Positions 8,490 through 17,021 of a stretch of 64,000 bases of DNA are shown piece by piece (within the stretch, counting starts at the first letter, position 1; each line of letters opens with the position of its first letter). The notes under the pieces are model-generated. The model had not been told where the DNA came from. It made no database searches and saw only the letters and a program-made list of their open reading frames with translations. The DNA is taken from NCBI GenBank assembly GCA_046328335.1, contig JAXLWU010000011.1:1-64000 (forward strand), read 5' to 3'. The DNA is from JACCXM01 sp046328335 (lineage in GTDB: Bacteria; Chloroflexota; Chloroflexia; Thermomicrobiales; UBA6265). The position numbers and the translations under genes were made by a program.

Positions 8490-9728
8490 TCAGTAGGCAA
8501 GACGATGGAGTGCCGCGGCCAGCACGGAGATTCCCGCCGTGGCGTCCTCGACACTGGTGAATTCGGCGGGAGTGTGGCTGCGCCCGTCCTTGCTGCGGAC
8601 AAAGAGCATCGCGATGTTCGCCACGCGCGCCATCTGCTGGGCGTCATGCGCGGCCCCACTTGGAATCCGCATGAAGGGGATGTTCTCCTGCCGCGCCGCC
8701 TGCTCCAGCGTCGCAATCAGTTCAGGATCGCACGGCGCCGGTTCCTGATCGCCCGTGATCGTCCAACGGATCTCGAGATCGCGCCGCGCGGCGACTTCGC
8801 GCATCAGGCGCTCGTGTCGTTCGTAGAGCAACGCGCGCTGACCAGGATCGGGATGACGGGCATCGACGGTAAAGGTGACCTTGTCGGCCACGGCGGGAAC
8901 GAGATTCGGCTCTGCGCCGATGCGCCCGATGGTGGTCACGGCGGGACGACCCATGCGGAGCGCGGTGTTGATCACCCCGGTGATGATCTCCGCCGCCCCT
9001 GCCATGGGATCGCGCCGCAAGTCCATCGGCCGCGCCCCGGCGTGATCGGAACGCCCAATCAACTCGACCCAGTACTCGCGGGGGCCGGTAATGCCGGTGA
9101 CGATGCCGACCGGCAACCCGGCCATCTCCAGCAACGGTCCCTGCTCGATATGCAGTTCGATGAAGCAGTCGATATCGTTTCGCACGGCGTCACCGACACG
9201 ATCGGGGTCGAGACCGATAGCCCGCATGCCCTGGGCGATGGTGGTGCCGTCGTAGCCGGTGATTTCGTCCACCGCACCTGGCGGGATACGGCTGGTCAAG
9301 GCGCGCGATCCCCAGAAATCGGCGGCGGGGTAGCGGCTTCCCTCCTCCTCACAGAACGAGACGAGTTCCAGGGTACGCCGCGGTTGGCCATATCGCTCGA
9401 CCAGGGTGCGCATCGCAATGTAGGCGGCGATCACGCCGAGCGCGCCATCGTAGCGGCCACCGGGCGCCTGCGAGTCGATGTGCGAGCCCGATACGATCGA
9501 TTTGCCGCCCTCGGTCCCCTCGATCCGACCCCAGAGGGTGCCCACAGCGTCCTGGCGGACCTGCATCCCAGCATCGCGACACCAGCCCGCGACCATCTCC
9601 TGCGCGGCGACCCACGCTGGTGAGTAGACCAAGCGCCAAACACCGGTTTCGCCGTGAGCGCCGTGCTGGGCCAACGCCATGATGCACCGCTCGACAAACA
9701 CCGGATCGATCGCAATCACGTCGCCCAC
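8490..9728 (-). CDS. M20-family N-carbamoyl amino acid hydrolase / allantoate amidohydrolase
   Basis: This 412-residue zinc or manganese amidohydrolase belongs to the hydantoinase/carbamoylase branch of M20 peptidases. Visible metal ligands are H83 in SGSHIDSQ, D94 in GGRYDG, E128/E129 in FCEEEGSR, H193 in ELHIEQGP and the late His in SGAAHDAQQM. The dimerisation lid domain starts near residue 215 (GITGPREYWVELIGRSDHAG). Enzymes of this branch cleave ureido groups from allantoate, ureidoglycine or N-carbamoyl amino acids. With the allantoinase gene upstream on the same strand, allantoate is the most likely substrate, though a hydantoin pathway is possible. The R2 repeat lies between these two genes. 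Confidence 0.85.
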   Translation of the reverse strand: MGDVIAIDPVFVERCIMALAQHGAHGETGVWRLVYSPAWVAAQEMVAGWCRDAGMQVRQDAVGTLWGRIEGTEGGKSIVSGSHIDSQAPGGRYDGALGVIAAYIAMRTLVERYGQPRRTLELVSFCEEEGSRYPAADFWGSRALTSRIPPGAVDEITGYDGTTIAQGMRAIGLDPDRVGDAVRNDIDCFIELHIEQGPLLEMAGLPVGIVTGITGPREYWVELIGRSDHAGARPMDLRRDPMAGAAEIITGVINTALRMGRPAVTTIGRIGAEPNLVPAVADKVTFTVDARHPDPGQRALLYERHERLMREVAARRDLEIRWTITGDQEPAPCDPELIATLEQAARQENIPFMRIPSGAAHDAQQMARVANIAMLFVRSKDGRSHTPAEFTSVEDATAGISVLAAALHRLAY

Positions 9729-9759
9729 ATGAAACTCCCTGTGTGGCTATCGGCTACCG

Positions 9760-10005
9760 GCAGAGACGGTCAGACGGCAAGTCGGCAAGTCGGCGAGACG
9801 GCAAGTCGGCGAGTCGAGAAGGCGAGGAGTCGAGCAGTCGAGGAGGTGACGCCGCGGTGCGATGCCTGCCATCCGCCGCGTCAGCCGCGTCCTTCCGACC
9901 TCCGATTCCCGACACCTGACTCCTGACTCCTGACTCCTGACTTCCGACACCTGACTCGTTCTTGCCGTCTGGTCGTCTCTTCTTCTCGACTCCTCGCCTT
10001 CTCGC
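9760..10005. repeat. Long inverted short-period repeat, family R2
   Basis: The left part is built from AGTCGGC/AGACGGC words (9770-9812) and GAGAAGGCGAGGAGTCGAG (9816-9834). The right part holds CTGACTC words, TTGCCGTCTGG and the exact complement of the latter arm at 9985-10003. The whole can fold into a long hairpin. It fills the space between allantoinase and the M20 hydrolase. A close relative lies at 60938-61215. Confidence 0.75.
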
Positions 10006-10009
10006 CTTC

Positions 10010-11395
10010 TCATCCTACGTTCGCCGCCAGGAACTCCCCGAATCCGGCGGGAACTGTTACCCGCTCCGGGTGCGCGTCGTCGTAGATCGTCTGCCCGCGC
10101 AGCATCGTCCGCACCACCCGCCCCGTGAGTTCTCTCCCGGCAAAGGGTGTCCACTGGTGGGTATGCAGGAGATCGTCGTTGGTCACGGTCCAGGATGCAT
10201 CGGAGTCGATGAAGGCAAAATCGGCATCGGCGCCGACCTGGATGCTCCCCTTGCGCGGGGCAAGGTGCCAGAGCCGCGCCGGCGCGGTCGCGGTCAACTC
10301 GGCGATGCGCGGCCAGGAATAACCGCGCGCTCTCGCTTCGCTGATCACCACCGGCAGCAACGTTTGCACCCCGGAGAGACCGTTTGGGGCCTGCCAGATG
10401 TCGATCTTGCCGCGCGTCTTCGCTTCGATGGTGTAGCCGCAGTGGTCGGAGGTAATGCAGTCGAGGGTGCCGTCCGCCAGATAGTCCCAGAGCCGCTCGA
10501 CCAGCGCACGGTCGCGAATAGCAGGCGCACACTTGGCGAATCCGGCCAGCCGCACCAGATCGGAGTGATCGAGCGCCAGATATTGCGGGCAGGTCTCGGC
10601 GGTGACGTGAACGCCGCGCGCTTTCGCCTGCTTGACCAGTTCCGCGGCTTCGGGGGTGCTGAGATGGACGATGTGCACCCAGCCACCCGTCGCCTCCGCG
10701 AAGAAGATCGCGCGATGGACGGCCTCGACCTCGACGATGGGAGGGCGCGATTCATGGTGCGCCATAGGATCGATGCGCCCTGCCTGCTGCATTGCGGCCA
10801 GACCCGCCTGCAGCAGGGCGTCGCTTTCCGCGTGCAAGCCAAAGAGATACGGCGTGCCCTTGAGATGCTCGAGGGTGGCGAGGAGCTGGGCATCGTTGAC
10901 GCCGGGAAACATCGGGTCGGAATCGCACATGAACGCCTTGAACCCGACCGCGCCCTCGGCCATCTGTTCATCGAGAGCCTGAGGTGATTGCCCGGCGCAC
11001 ACGCCACCCCAGAGCGCAAAATCGACAATGGCCTCCGCGCTCGCCAGTTCCCGGCGGCGGCGAAAGGTGGCGCCATCGGTGGTTGGCGGATACGCCTGCG
11101 GCATCTCGACCACGGACGTCACCCCGCCCGCCGCCGCGGCGCGCCCGCCGTTGCAGAACCCCTCCGACTCCTCGGTATGCTGCGGCGCGACCGCCGGATC
11201 ATCCTGGATGAAGTGCGTGTGGGCATCGATGGCGCCGGGAAGAATCACCAACCCGGAGGCGTCGATCGTTTCCTCCGCCGCGACCTCGATCTCCGGATCG
11301 AGCAATCCCACGATGCGCGCCCCCTCGACCACGATCGTGGCGTCGATTTCGGCGCCCGGAATGACGACGTGCCCGCCGCGAATGACCGTTCGCAT
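10010..11395 (-). CDS. allB: Allantoinase
   Basis: The 461-residue protein is a cyclic amidohydrolase of the dihydropyrimidinase/allantoinase group. Metal ligands are in place: H59 and H61 (DAHTHF), carboxylated K153 (GFKAFM), H188 (GLHAES), H244 (IVHLST) and D317 (TSDHCG). The stretch VTNDDLLHTHQWTPFAGREL near the C-terminus is characteristic of AllB rather than hydantoinase. It opens the ring of allantoin to allantoate, which the M20 enzyme downstream could use. The ATG at 11395 has AGGGGG seven bases before it; an upstream in-frame ATG at 11455 is less likely. Last codons touch the R2 repeat. Confidence 0.8.
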   Translation of the reverse strand: MRTVIRGGHVVIPGAEIDATIVVEGARIVGLLDPEIEVAAEETIDASGLVILPGAIDAHTHFIQDDPAVAPQHTEESEGFCNGGRAAAAGGVTSVVEMPQAYPPTTDGATFRRRRELASAEAIVDFALWGGVCAGQSPQALDEQMAEGAVGFKAFMCDSDPMFPGVNDAQLLATLEHLKGTPYLFGLHAESDALLQAGLAAMQQAGRIDPMAHHESRPPIVEVEAVHRAIFFAEATGGWVHIVHLSTPEAAELVKQAKARGVHVTAETCPQYLALDHSDLVRLAGFAKCAPAIRDRALVERLWDYLADGTLDCITSDHCGYTIEAKTRGKIDIWQAPNGLSGVQTLLPVVISEARARGYSWPRIAELTATAPARLWHLAPRKGSIQVGADADFAFIDSDASWTVTNDDLLHTHQWTPFAGRELTGRVVRTMLRGQTIYDDAHPERVTVPAGFGEFLAANVG

Positions 11396-11528
11396 GATTC
11401 CCCCTGTGGCGTTTTCCACCCGAACTGTCGATCCCCGAAGATTCCGTTCGTTCATCTCGCCACGCCGCGAGGTGTGCCTGCGTCAGGATTGTAAACCCGC
11501 GACAATGCGACCACTCGCCTGGTGATCG

Positions 11529-11876
11529 ATGAATCGTTGGTATGGCAGGCTTGTGAATGACGATCCAGCTTCGGCCGAATTGGTCACCGCGGCGATTGAC
11601 CTTTTGGAATCAGAAGGCCCAACGCTTGGTCGCCCGCTCGTTGACCGCATTTCACGTTCGTCCGTCCACGGTATGAAGGAACTGCGCCCGGGCTCACGCG
11701 GTCAGAGCGAGTTTCGCATCCTCTTCGTGTTTGATCCCGAACGACAGGCCATCCTCCTTGCAGCAGGTGACAAATCTGGCAATTGGTCAGACTGGTACGC
11801 GGAGAATGTGCCTGTCGCCGAGCACCGCTATTCCCGCTGGCTCGCTGGCGATTACAACGAGGAACGAGGTAGTTGA
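11529..11876 (+). CDS. HigB/Gp49-like toxin (phage-derived RelE-fold family)
   Basis: This 115-residue protein matches the phage-derived Gp49-like/HigB toxin family (PF05973 type). The marks are GRPLVDRISRSSVHGMKELR, followed by SEFRILFVFDPERQAILLAAG and DKSGNWSDWYAENVPVAEHR. The family are ribosome-dependent mRNA endonucleases with the RelE fold. The stop overlaps the start of the antitoxin gene in a TGATG arrangement, the usual toxin-first order of such pairs. No promoter is obvious in the 130 bases upstream. Confidence 0.85.
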   Translation: MNRWYGRLVNDDPASAELVTAAIDLLESEGPTLGRPLVDRISRSSVHGMKELRPGSRGQSEFRILFVFDPERQAILLAAGDKSGNWSDWYAENVPVAEHRYSRWLAGDYNEERGS

Positions 11877-12194
11877 TGGCACAGAATTGGAAGAACGCGC
11901 GGGCAGATGCGCTCGCGACTGGGCGACTCGATGAGGCCACAATTGCAAAGCATCAACACGCGATACTGGCGGAGGTGCACGCGCAAAAATTGGCGGCCAC
12001 TTCGAGAGAGGCTGGGCCTCAACCAGTCTTTCGTGGCCGAGCGGATTGGCGTTTCGCAGTCGCGTATTTCGCAACTGGAACGAGGCGATCTGGACCGCTC
12101 GGAGTTGTCGACGATCCGAGCGTATCTCGCCGCCGAGCGCGGCGAGATCGAGGTGGTTGCCAGATTTGGTGACGAGCGAATCAGGATCATCTGA
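11876..12194 (+). pseudogene. XRE-family antitoxin with a one-base frameshift
   Basis: The ATG at 11876 opens MAQNWKNARADALATGRLDE and continues as AILAEVHAQ, which is the normal N-terminus of HigA-like antitoxins. The helix-turn-helix part (LGLNQSFVAERIGVSQSRIS, then QLERGDLDRSELSTIRAYLA and RFGDERIRII) lies in the next frame and ends at 12194. The switch coincides with a run of five A at about 11986-11990; removing one A would restore a protein of about 105 residues. It is either a sequencing error in the homopolymer or a truly inactivated antitoxin. The second case would leave an unguarded toxin, which is unlikely, so an error or ribosomal slippage is favoured. Confidence 0.75.
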
Positions 12195-12310
12195 AGAGGC
12201 ATACTGTTGAAACTTGCCCGGGGGCGATGAGTCTCTCATCGACGCTTGGCACCGTCTGATACGGACTCCGGATGAAGACGCGAGGAATACCCACCACAGA
12301 CCATGCCGAA

Positions 12311-12391
12311 CGCCCCTCTCCCGGCTCGACGGGGGACTCCTCCCTCCGGCGGAGGGAGGCTCGGGAGGGAGCCAGGGGTTGGGGTGAGGGT
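12311..12391. repeat. G-rich inverted repeat, family R3
   Basis: CCCCTCTCCCGGCTCGACGG is followed by the perfect hairpin CCTCCGGCGGAGG and by GGGGTTGGGGTGAGGG. Related copies lie at 22.7-23.0, 52.4 and 59.8-60.0 kb. It is the only feature seen between 12195 and 12499. The GGGG-rich strand could form a quadruplex. Confidence 0.7.
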
Positions 12392-12499
12392 TCGCTTCAC
12401 GAAGAGCCGGCAGTAATCATCCGGATTCCGTATGATGTGACGCCGGTTGTGAGTCATGGTGAGATCGCGCCTGGCGTCACCTGGAGCAGGTGTCGCCCA

Positions 12500-13843
12500 T
12501 CACGGTTTTGCGGTGCCGCCCTCATCGCCCTCATCCCGACGCCCACGGCGGCGAAAATCCTCGCGCACCTGCAAGTACTTGCGCAAATGCGACCGCTGCG
12601 CGGAACCGGCCGGCGCCGCCATCATCGGCATCACCATCGAATCGTGCCGCATGAGATCCTCGCTGATCCGCGTTGTGAGGGGAGCGGTCCGCAGCACGTC
12701 ACGTGCTTGCGCCAGCCGCTGGTGCGCTTCCGCGATGTTGCCCTGGCGGTCCAATTCCAGCCCGGCACGACGCTCGATCGCGGCACGCTGGAGCGCCTTC
12801 TCCTCGACAACCATGTCGTTCACCGGCACCGTCGCGACCTCCTCGGTCGCGACATACCGGAGCGGCGCGATGGCGATCTCGGCCTCCTCGGTCCGGTCGG
12901 TGACCATGTCCGTCCACGCGGCTCGGAGCGATGCCTCCAGGTTCTTGCCAAGACCAGCGGGCGCCGCGCGCAGAACAAACAGGAGCGCAATCTCGTCTCC
13001 AGCGTGAAGATCGCCCACTGCGATCTCGAGGGACGAGCCGCGCGGCTCCACCGGAAAGACCGAGAGCAACTCGGCTGTCGCTCCGTACGGAAGGGTCAAC
13101 GTCACGGTCAGATGCGAGACCGCGACCTCGGTCATCTGTCGCAACTCCTGGGCGAAGAAGGTCCGCAGCGCCTCGGCATCGGCGGCATACTGAAAATGCC
13201 CGCCACCGGCCTCGGCCATCGCACTGAGCAGCCCTTCGTCGAAGTCCTGGCCCACCCCGATGGTCGTGGTCGCGATGCCGCGTCGCCGCAATTCGCCCGC
13301 GTGTCGTGCCAGTTCGCGCGGATCGACGATGCCGACATTCGCCAACCCATCCGTGAGCAGGATCACTCGCCGCACCCGCGTCCCACCCTCGCCGGCTGGC
13401 GCCTCCGCCAGCAACGTGCATCCGGTGGTCCAACCGCCCGAAAGAAAGGTCGAACCGCGCGCGTCGACGCCGTGCAGCGCGAGCCGGAGCGTCGCCTTGG
13501 CGCGCGAGGTCGCGGCGCCCAACGCCATCACGGTCTCGACCTCGTTGTCGTAGACCACCGCTCCCACCCGGTCGCCATCGCGCAGATGCGCCACCCCGTG
13601 ATCGACGCCGATTTTCGCCAGTTCCAGTTTGCCGCCGCTCATCGATCCCGAGCGGTCGAGCACGAACGCGGCATCGACGGGCGCGCGCCGTCCGGCAGCC
13701 GCGAGCGCCGGCGCCACGATCCGCACCAGCAGTGCCACTTCGCCGCCACTGCCTGGCAGCACCGGCCGCTCCCACATGGCCTCCATGGCGGGCCGGACTC
13801 CCTCGTTGGCGCCGTTGGCGGATGCATCAGTTGGATTGGTCAT
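12500..13843 (-). CDS. VWA domain protein (Ca-activated chloride channel-like)
   Basis: The 447-residue protein from the ATG at 13843 has a von Willebrand factor A domain at residues about 55-230. The MIDAS residues are all present: D63-x-S65-x-S67 in FVLDRSGSMSG, T133 in GSTFLSGG and D166 in LLTDGLAN. A beta-rich region follows, then a C-terminal helical part (EEKALQRAAIERRAGLELDR) and a basic end. There is no signal peptide or membrane segment, so it is probably cytosolic, in contrast to YfbK-type lipoproteins. AAAGGA precedes the start. The role is unknown; such proteins usually mediate metal-dependent protein contacts. Confidence 0.85.
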   Translation of the reverse strand: MTNPTDASANGANEGVRPAMEAMWERPVLPGSGGEVALLVRIVAPALAAAGRRAPVDAAFVLDRSGSMSGGKLELAKIGVDHGVAHLRDGDRVGAVVYDNEVETVMALGAATSRAKATLRLALHGVDARGSTFLSGGWTTGCTLLAEAPAGEGGTRVRRVILLTDGLANVGIVDPRELARHAGELRRRGIATTTIGVGQDFDEGLLSAMAEAGGGHFQYAADAEALRTFFAQELRQMTEVAVSHLTVTLTLPYGATAELLSVFPVEPRGSSLEIAVGDLHAGDEIALLFVLRAAPAGLGKNLEASLRAAWTDMVTDRTEEAEIAIAPLRYVATEEVATVPVNDMVVEEKALQRAAIERRAGLELDRQGNIAEAHQRLAQARDVLRTAPLTTRISEDLMRHDSMVMPMMAAPAGSAQRSHLRKYLQVREDFRRRGRRDEGDEGGTAKP

Positions 13844-14089
13844 GACCTCGATCCTTTCCTGGGTATCCAGACGCAAGCATGTGAAACGCGCGTTGTGAGG
13901 GAGGCGGTCCAGCCTGTCTGCTCTGTGTCCTTTCGCGCTTCGCCGGGGCTCTGACGCGTTGCAGGCAAAGCAATACCGGCCAGTGGCGTACATCACGTCA
14001 CCGCGTTCGATCATGCATCCTTGTGCTCGTTCGACGGATCTACACTGCTTTCAGACAGACATGACAGGGATGAACCATCAGGTCCTTGT

Positions 14090-14746
14090 TTACCCGAAGA
14101 CCTTGCGCGCCCACCGCACCAGCCATTCCACCCGCTCCCGATACCGGTCATAGACCCGGTCCGAAATGACCAGTTCCGCCTCGTCGCCGAGTGGGATGCG
14201 ACGCCACAACGGCGGCGAAGGATTCGCCACCGGCGGCGCGGGGTGAGGGGCGGAACGTGAGGCGGCCGCACCAAGCGACGGCTTGCCCGGATTCTCCGCG
14301 AGCGCCAAAACCGGTCCCTGATCCGCGACTGGCGGCGCGGGCGATTGGAAGTGCAGTGGCAGGCGCGTAGCCTGGTATGGCTGCCCCGCTTCCATCAGCG
14401 CCAGGTAATCTCGCGCCGCGGCCATGTGCCGGTCCCAGGCGGGCGCCGCCTCCTCCGTCGCGACCTGTGCCAGTTGCTCCCTCACGGCGGTATCGTCCAA
14501 CCCCGCCAGACGGCGCCGAATCTCGCGCAGGGGCAAATAGTCTGCTTTCATCCGCTGGATGAGGCGCAACCGGTCGAAATGTCCCTGGCTGTAGGTCGTT
14601 CCCGGTCCTGCCCCTGCCGGCGGCGGCAGGAGCCCTTCCCCGATGTAGTAGCGAACGGTGCGGACGGACACGCCCGCCGCCTCGGTCAACTCGGCCAGAC
14701 TGAGCCCCTCGCGTGCTTCGATCGCAACAGCATCGTCAGTACCCAT
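14090..14746 (-). CDS. MerR-family transcriptional regulator
   Basis: The 218-residue protein has an N-terminal MerR DNA-binding domain: LSLAELTEAAGVSVRTVRYY as helix-turn-helix near residues 15-34, then the wing GLLPPP and FDRLRLIQRMKADYLPLREI. A proline/alanine-rich linker and a short C-terminal domain (VYDRYRERVEWLVRWARKVF) follow, with no Cys effector motif. The ATG at 14746 is chosen because a consensus promoter ends six bases before it, which implies a leaderless message; an upstream ATG at 14790 would put that promoter inside the gene. It is divergent from the CoA transferase gene and probably represses itself and perhaps that gene. Confidence 0.85.
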   Translation of the reverse strand: MGTDDAVAIEAREGLSLAELTEAAGVSVRTVRYYIGEGLLPPPAGAGPGTTYSQGHFDRLRLIQRMKADYLPLREIRRRLAGLDDTAVREQLAQVATEEAAPAWDRHMAAARDYLALMEAGQPYQATRLPLHFQSPAPPVADQGPVLALAENPGKPSLGAAASRSAPHPAPPVANPSPPLWRRIPLGDEAELVISDRVYDRYRERVEWLVRWARKVFG

Positions 14747-14752
14747 ACGGGA

Positions 14753-14781
14753 ATCGTAACAGTGAAACGTATCACTGTCAA
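14753..14781 (-). promoter_or_regulatory. Self-controlled promoter and operator of the MerR gene
   Basis: On the minus strand TTGACA (14781-14776), a 17-base spacer and TACGAT (14758-14753) form a near-consensus promoter. A perfect dyad ACAGTGA-N6-TCACTGT (14759-14778) fills the spacer and overlaps the -35 box. The predicted transcription start falls on the A of the ATG at 14746. A protein bound to this dyad would block RNA polymerase. Confidence 0.75.
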
Positions 14782-14844
14782 TATTCATCCGCTGGTAGAA
14801 TCCGGATTCGCGGCGGCAAGCGGAGAAACGCGGACGGAGAGCAG

Positions 14845-16107
14845 ATGATGGCGCGTGGGCGGGATGCGGCGGAGCGGCCTGGCGGACAGAAGCAACCAAA
14901 GCAACCAGGGTTGCCGCTGGCTGGGGTGAAAGTCGTCGATCTCACCCGCGTCATGGTCGGTCCCTACTGCACGATGATGCTTGGCGATCTCGGCGCCGAC
15001 GTGATCAAGGTCGAATTGCCTGGCCGTGGCGACGATACCCGTCACTGGGGACCGCCCTTCGTCGCCACGGAATCGGTCTATTACCTCTCGGTCAACCGCA
15101 ACAAACGCTCGATCGCGCTCGATCTCAAGCAGGACGCCGCCAGAGACGCGCTCTGGCGGCTGGTCGAAGAAGCGGATGTCTTTGTCGAGAACTTTTCGCC
15201 CGGTACGGCAACCCGCCTTGGCTTCGGCTACGAGGCGGTCAAGGCGCGGCGCCCGGACATCATCTACGCCGCCATCTCCGGCTTCGGGCAATCAGGTCCC
15301 GATTTCGAGCGCACCGCCTACGATCTCATCGTCCAGGGCACCAGCGGCATGATGAGCATCACCGGGCATCCCGGTGGTCCGCCGACCCGCCTCGGCGTGC
15401 CGATCGCCGACATCGGCGGCGGGATGTTCGCGGCGTACGCCATCGTCGCCGCGCTCTTTGCCCGCGAGCGCAGTGGCGAGGGGAGTTACGTCGATATCTC
15501 CATGCTCGGCGGACAGGTGGCGCTCCTTACCTACCAGGCCGGGCTGTACCTCTCTACCGGACAGGTGCCCGGTCAGCTCGGCAACGCCCACCCGATGATC
15601 GCGCCGTACGACACCTTTCGCACCGCCGATGGGTACGTCAACATCGCCGTCGGCAACGATTCGCTCTGGCAACGCTTCTGCGCCGCCCTCGATCTCCATC
15701 ACTGTCTGGACGACGAGCGCTTCGCGACCAACTCCGGCCGCTCGACCAACCGTGAAGCGCTGTACGAGGCGCTGGAACCGCTGTTCGCCAATCTCGCGAC
15801 CGACGACGTGGTGCGCCGCCTCGACGCGGCGGGCGTACCCTGTGGCCCGATCCGGGACGTGGCTCACGCGGTCGACGACAGTCAGACCCGCGCCCAGGAC
15901 CTGATCATGGAGGTCGCGCACCCGACCATCGGCGCTCTGCAGGTGGCCGGCGCGCCCTACCACTTCGACGGCGAAGCGATCCGTGCTCGTCTGCCCCCCC
16001 CTCTCCTCGGACAGCAGACCGCCGACATCCTCTGCGAAGCCGGATACTCCGTCGAGGAGATCGCCGCGCTGCTCGCGAGCGGCGCGGCACAGGGTCAACC
16101 GGGCTGA
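14845..16107 (+). CDS. CaiB/BaiF-type (class III) CoA transferase
   Basis: The 420-residue protein is a family III CoA transferase. It has the N-terminal PLAGVKVVDLTRVMVGPYCT, LGADVIKVELPGRGDDTRHW, NRNKRSIALDLK and the catalytic Asp D160 in TAYDLIVQG. The C-terminal part has PYDTFRTADGYVNIAVGND and GVPCGPIRDV. These enzymes move CoA between carboxylic acids through an aspartyl-CoA thioester. The start is the tandem ATG at 14845/14848 after GGACGGAGAG; the longer frame from 14713 runs through the MerR promoter and is not used. The substrate is unknown. A degraded duplicate of its last codons occurs at 19575-19680. Confidence 0.9.
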   Translation: MMARGRDAAERPGGQKQPKQPGLPLAGVKVVDLTRVMVGPYCTMMLGDLGADVIKVELPGRGDDTRHWGPPFVATESVYYLSVNRNKRSIALDLKQDAARDALWRLVEEADVFVENFSPGTATRLGFGYEAVKARRPDIIYAAISGFGQSGPDFERTAYDLIVQGTSGMMSITGHPGGPPTRLGVPIADIGGGMFAAYAIVAALFARERSGEGSYVDISMLGGQVALLTYQAGLYLSTGQVPGQLGNAHPMIAPYDTFRTADGYVNIAVGNDSLWQRFCAALDLHHCLDDERFATNSGRSTNREALYEALEPLFANLATDDVVRRLDAAGVPCGPIRDVAHAVDDSQTRAQDLIMEVAHPTIGALQVAGAPYHFDGEAIRARLPPPLLGQQTADILCEAGYSVEEIAALLASGAAQGQPG

Positions 16108-16187
16108 GGCGTTCACCCGCGCGAGACGAATGCTGAGTGCCTCTTGCGGCTCAGGTGAGTCCTTCGCAACCCATGTCAGGGAGCGTC

Positions 16188-16544
16188 ATGCAAAGCGATG
16201 CCGAAACAGTCGATGCCTATCTCGCCGCGGCGCCTCCCGAGCGGCGCGAGGTCCTGACTGCCATCCGCAATCTCTGCCTCGCCAATCTCCCCGGCTGCGA
16301 GGAGACGATGGCCTACGGAATGCCGACCTACCAGCGAGACAAGACGATGATCGCGGCGTTTGCCAGCCAGCGGCGCTACATCTCACTCTATGTCGATCCC
16401 ACGGTTCTCGCGAACCATCGCGCCGCACTCGCTGGCGCCAGTTGCGGCAAATCGTGCGCGCGCTTCACCCGCCCCGAGGCGATCGATCTCGGTCTGGTCA
16501 CTACGCTCATCCGGGAATCCGGCCTGTCAGATCTCGCTCGATAA
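16188..16544 (+). CDS. DUF1801 family protein
   Basis: This 118-residue protein fits the DUF1801 (YdhG-like) family, with the opening ETVDAYLAAAPPERREVLTA, then CEETMAYGMPTYQRDKTMIA, SQRRYISLYVDPTVLA and SCARFTRPEAIDLGLVTTLI near the end. The family is a small alpha/beta fold of unknown function, often found beside stress genes. The ATG at 16188 follows AGGGAG by about five bases, which favours it over the in-frame ATG at 16173. It lies 80 bases after the CoA transferase on the same strand. Confidence 0.8.
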   Translation: MQSDAETVDAYLAAAPPERREVLTAIRNLCLANLPGCEETMAYGMPTYQRDKTMIAAFASQRRYISLYVDPTVLANHRAALAGASCGKSCARFTRPEAIDLGLVTTLIRESGLSDLAR

Positions 16545-16552
16545 ACGCGGTG

Positions 16553-16715
16553 CCTGGCACGGCTCGACCACGAGCTGAAGCGCCGCCCGCGGGTGGTGCG
16601 CATCTTCCCGCACCGCTCGGCGCGGCTCCGGTTGGTCACCGCGTCGCCCAGGGACCACTCCCACGCGTGGTCAGCGGGCGGCGCGACCTGGACATGGAGT
16701 CAGGAGAGGAGGCAC
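16553..16715 (+). pseudogene. Relic of an IS256/Mutator-type transposase C-terminus
   Basis: Conceptual translation gives ARLDHELKRRPRVVRIFPHR and SARLRLVTA, then after a frame change PRVVSGRRDLDMESGEE. This order (DxELKRR..VV.IFP.....LRLV..., then SGRR.LDMES) is that of the C-terminal end of IS256-family transposases. Only about 55 codons remain and no terminal repeats are visible. The element is dead, but it marks a site of past insertion beside the DUF6326/TetR module. Confidence 0.6.
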
Positions 16716-16749
16716 CGGCTCCGGCCACTACCATTGCCCAGGCCGCCTC

Positions 16750-16893
16750 CAGCGCCGTGCCGAAATGGTGTCGTTCCGAGCCGCGGCGAGGAATCTCGTC
16801 GTCCGGGACGATCACGGCCACGGCCGCGGTCCCTCCTGCGGTCAGGACGACACCATGCTCCCCACCAGGAAGACGCACCTTCGGCGCTGTAGC
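16750..16893. repeat. R1 repeat, long copy
   Basis: Near-identical to the reverse complement of 5812-5945, including the flanking words. It follows the IS256 relic directly. The rest of 16894-17021 shows no feature. Confidence 0.75.
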
Positions 16894-17021
16894 GCAACGA
16901 CCGTGGAGGTCAATGCACAGCAACTCCAGGACTTGACTGCCGTCTGGCTGGGCGTAGTCACCGCTGGCGGCGGCGAGACCAGGTTGCTTCGGGATGTTCG
17001 CCCCTGACCGCTGGCTGAGGT

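Noticed and set aside
9962..10987. A 341-codon plus-strand frame opposite allantoinase
   Set aside because: The opposite strand carries every metal ligand of allantoinase.
11980..12000. Programmed ribosomal frameshift in the antitoxin
   Set aside because: The run of five A does not give a canonical slippery heptamer for the required +1 change; a base-count error is simpler, so it is only kept as an open question.
12272..13954. A 560-codon plus-strand frame opposite the VWA gene
   Set aside because: Shadow of a gene with an intact MIDAS motif.
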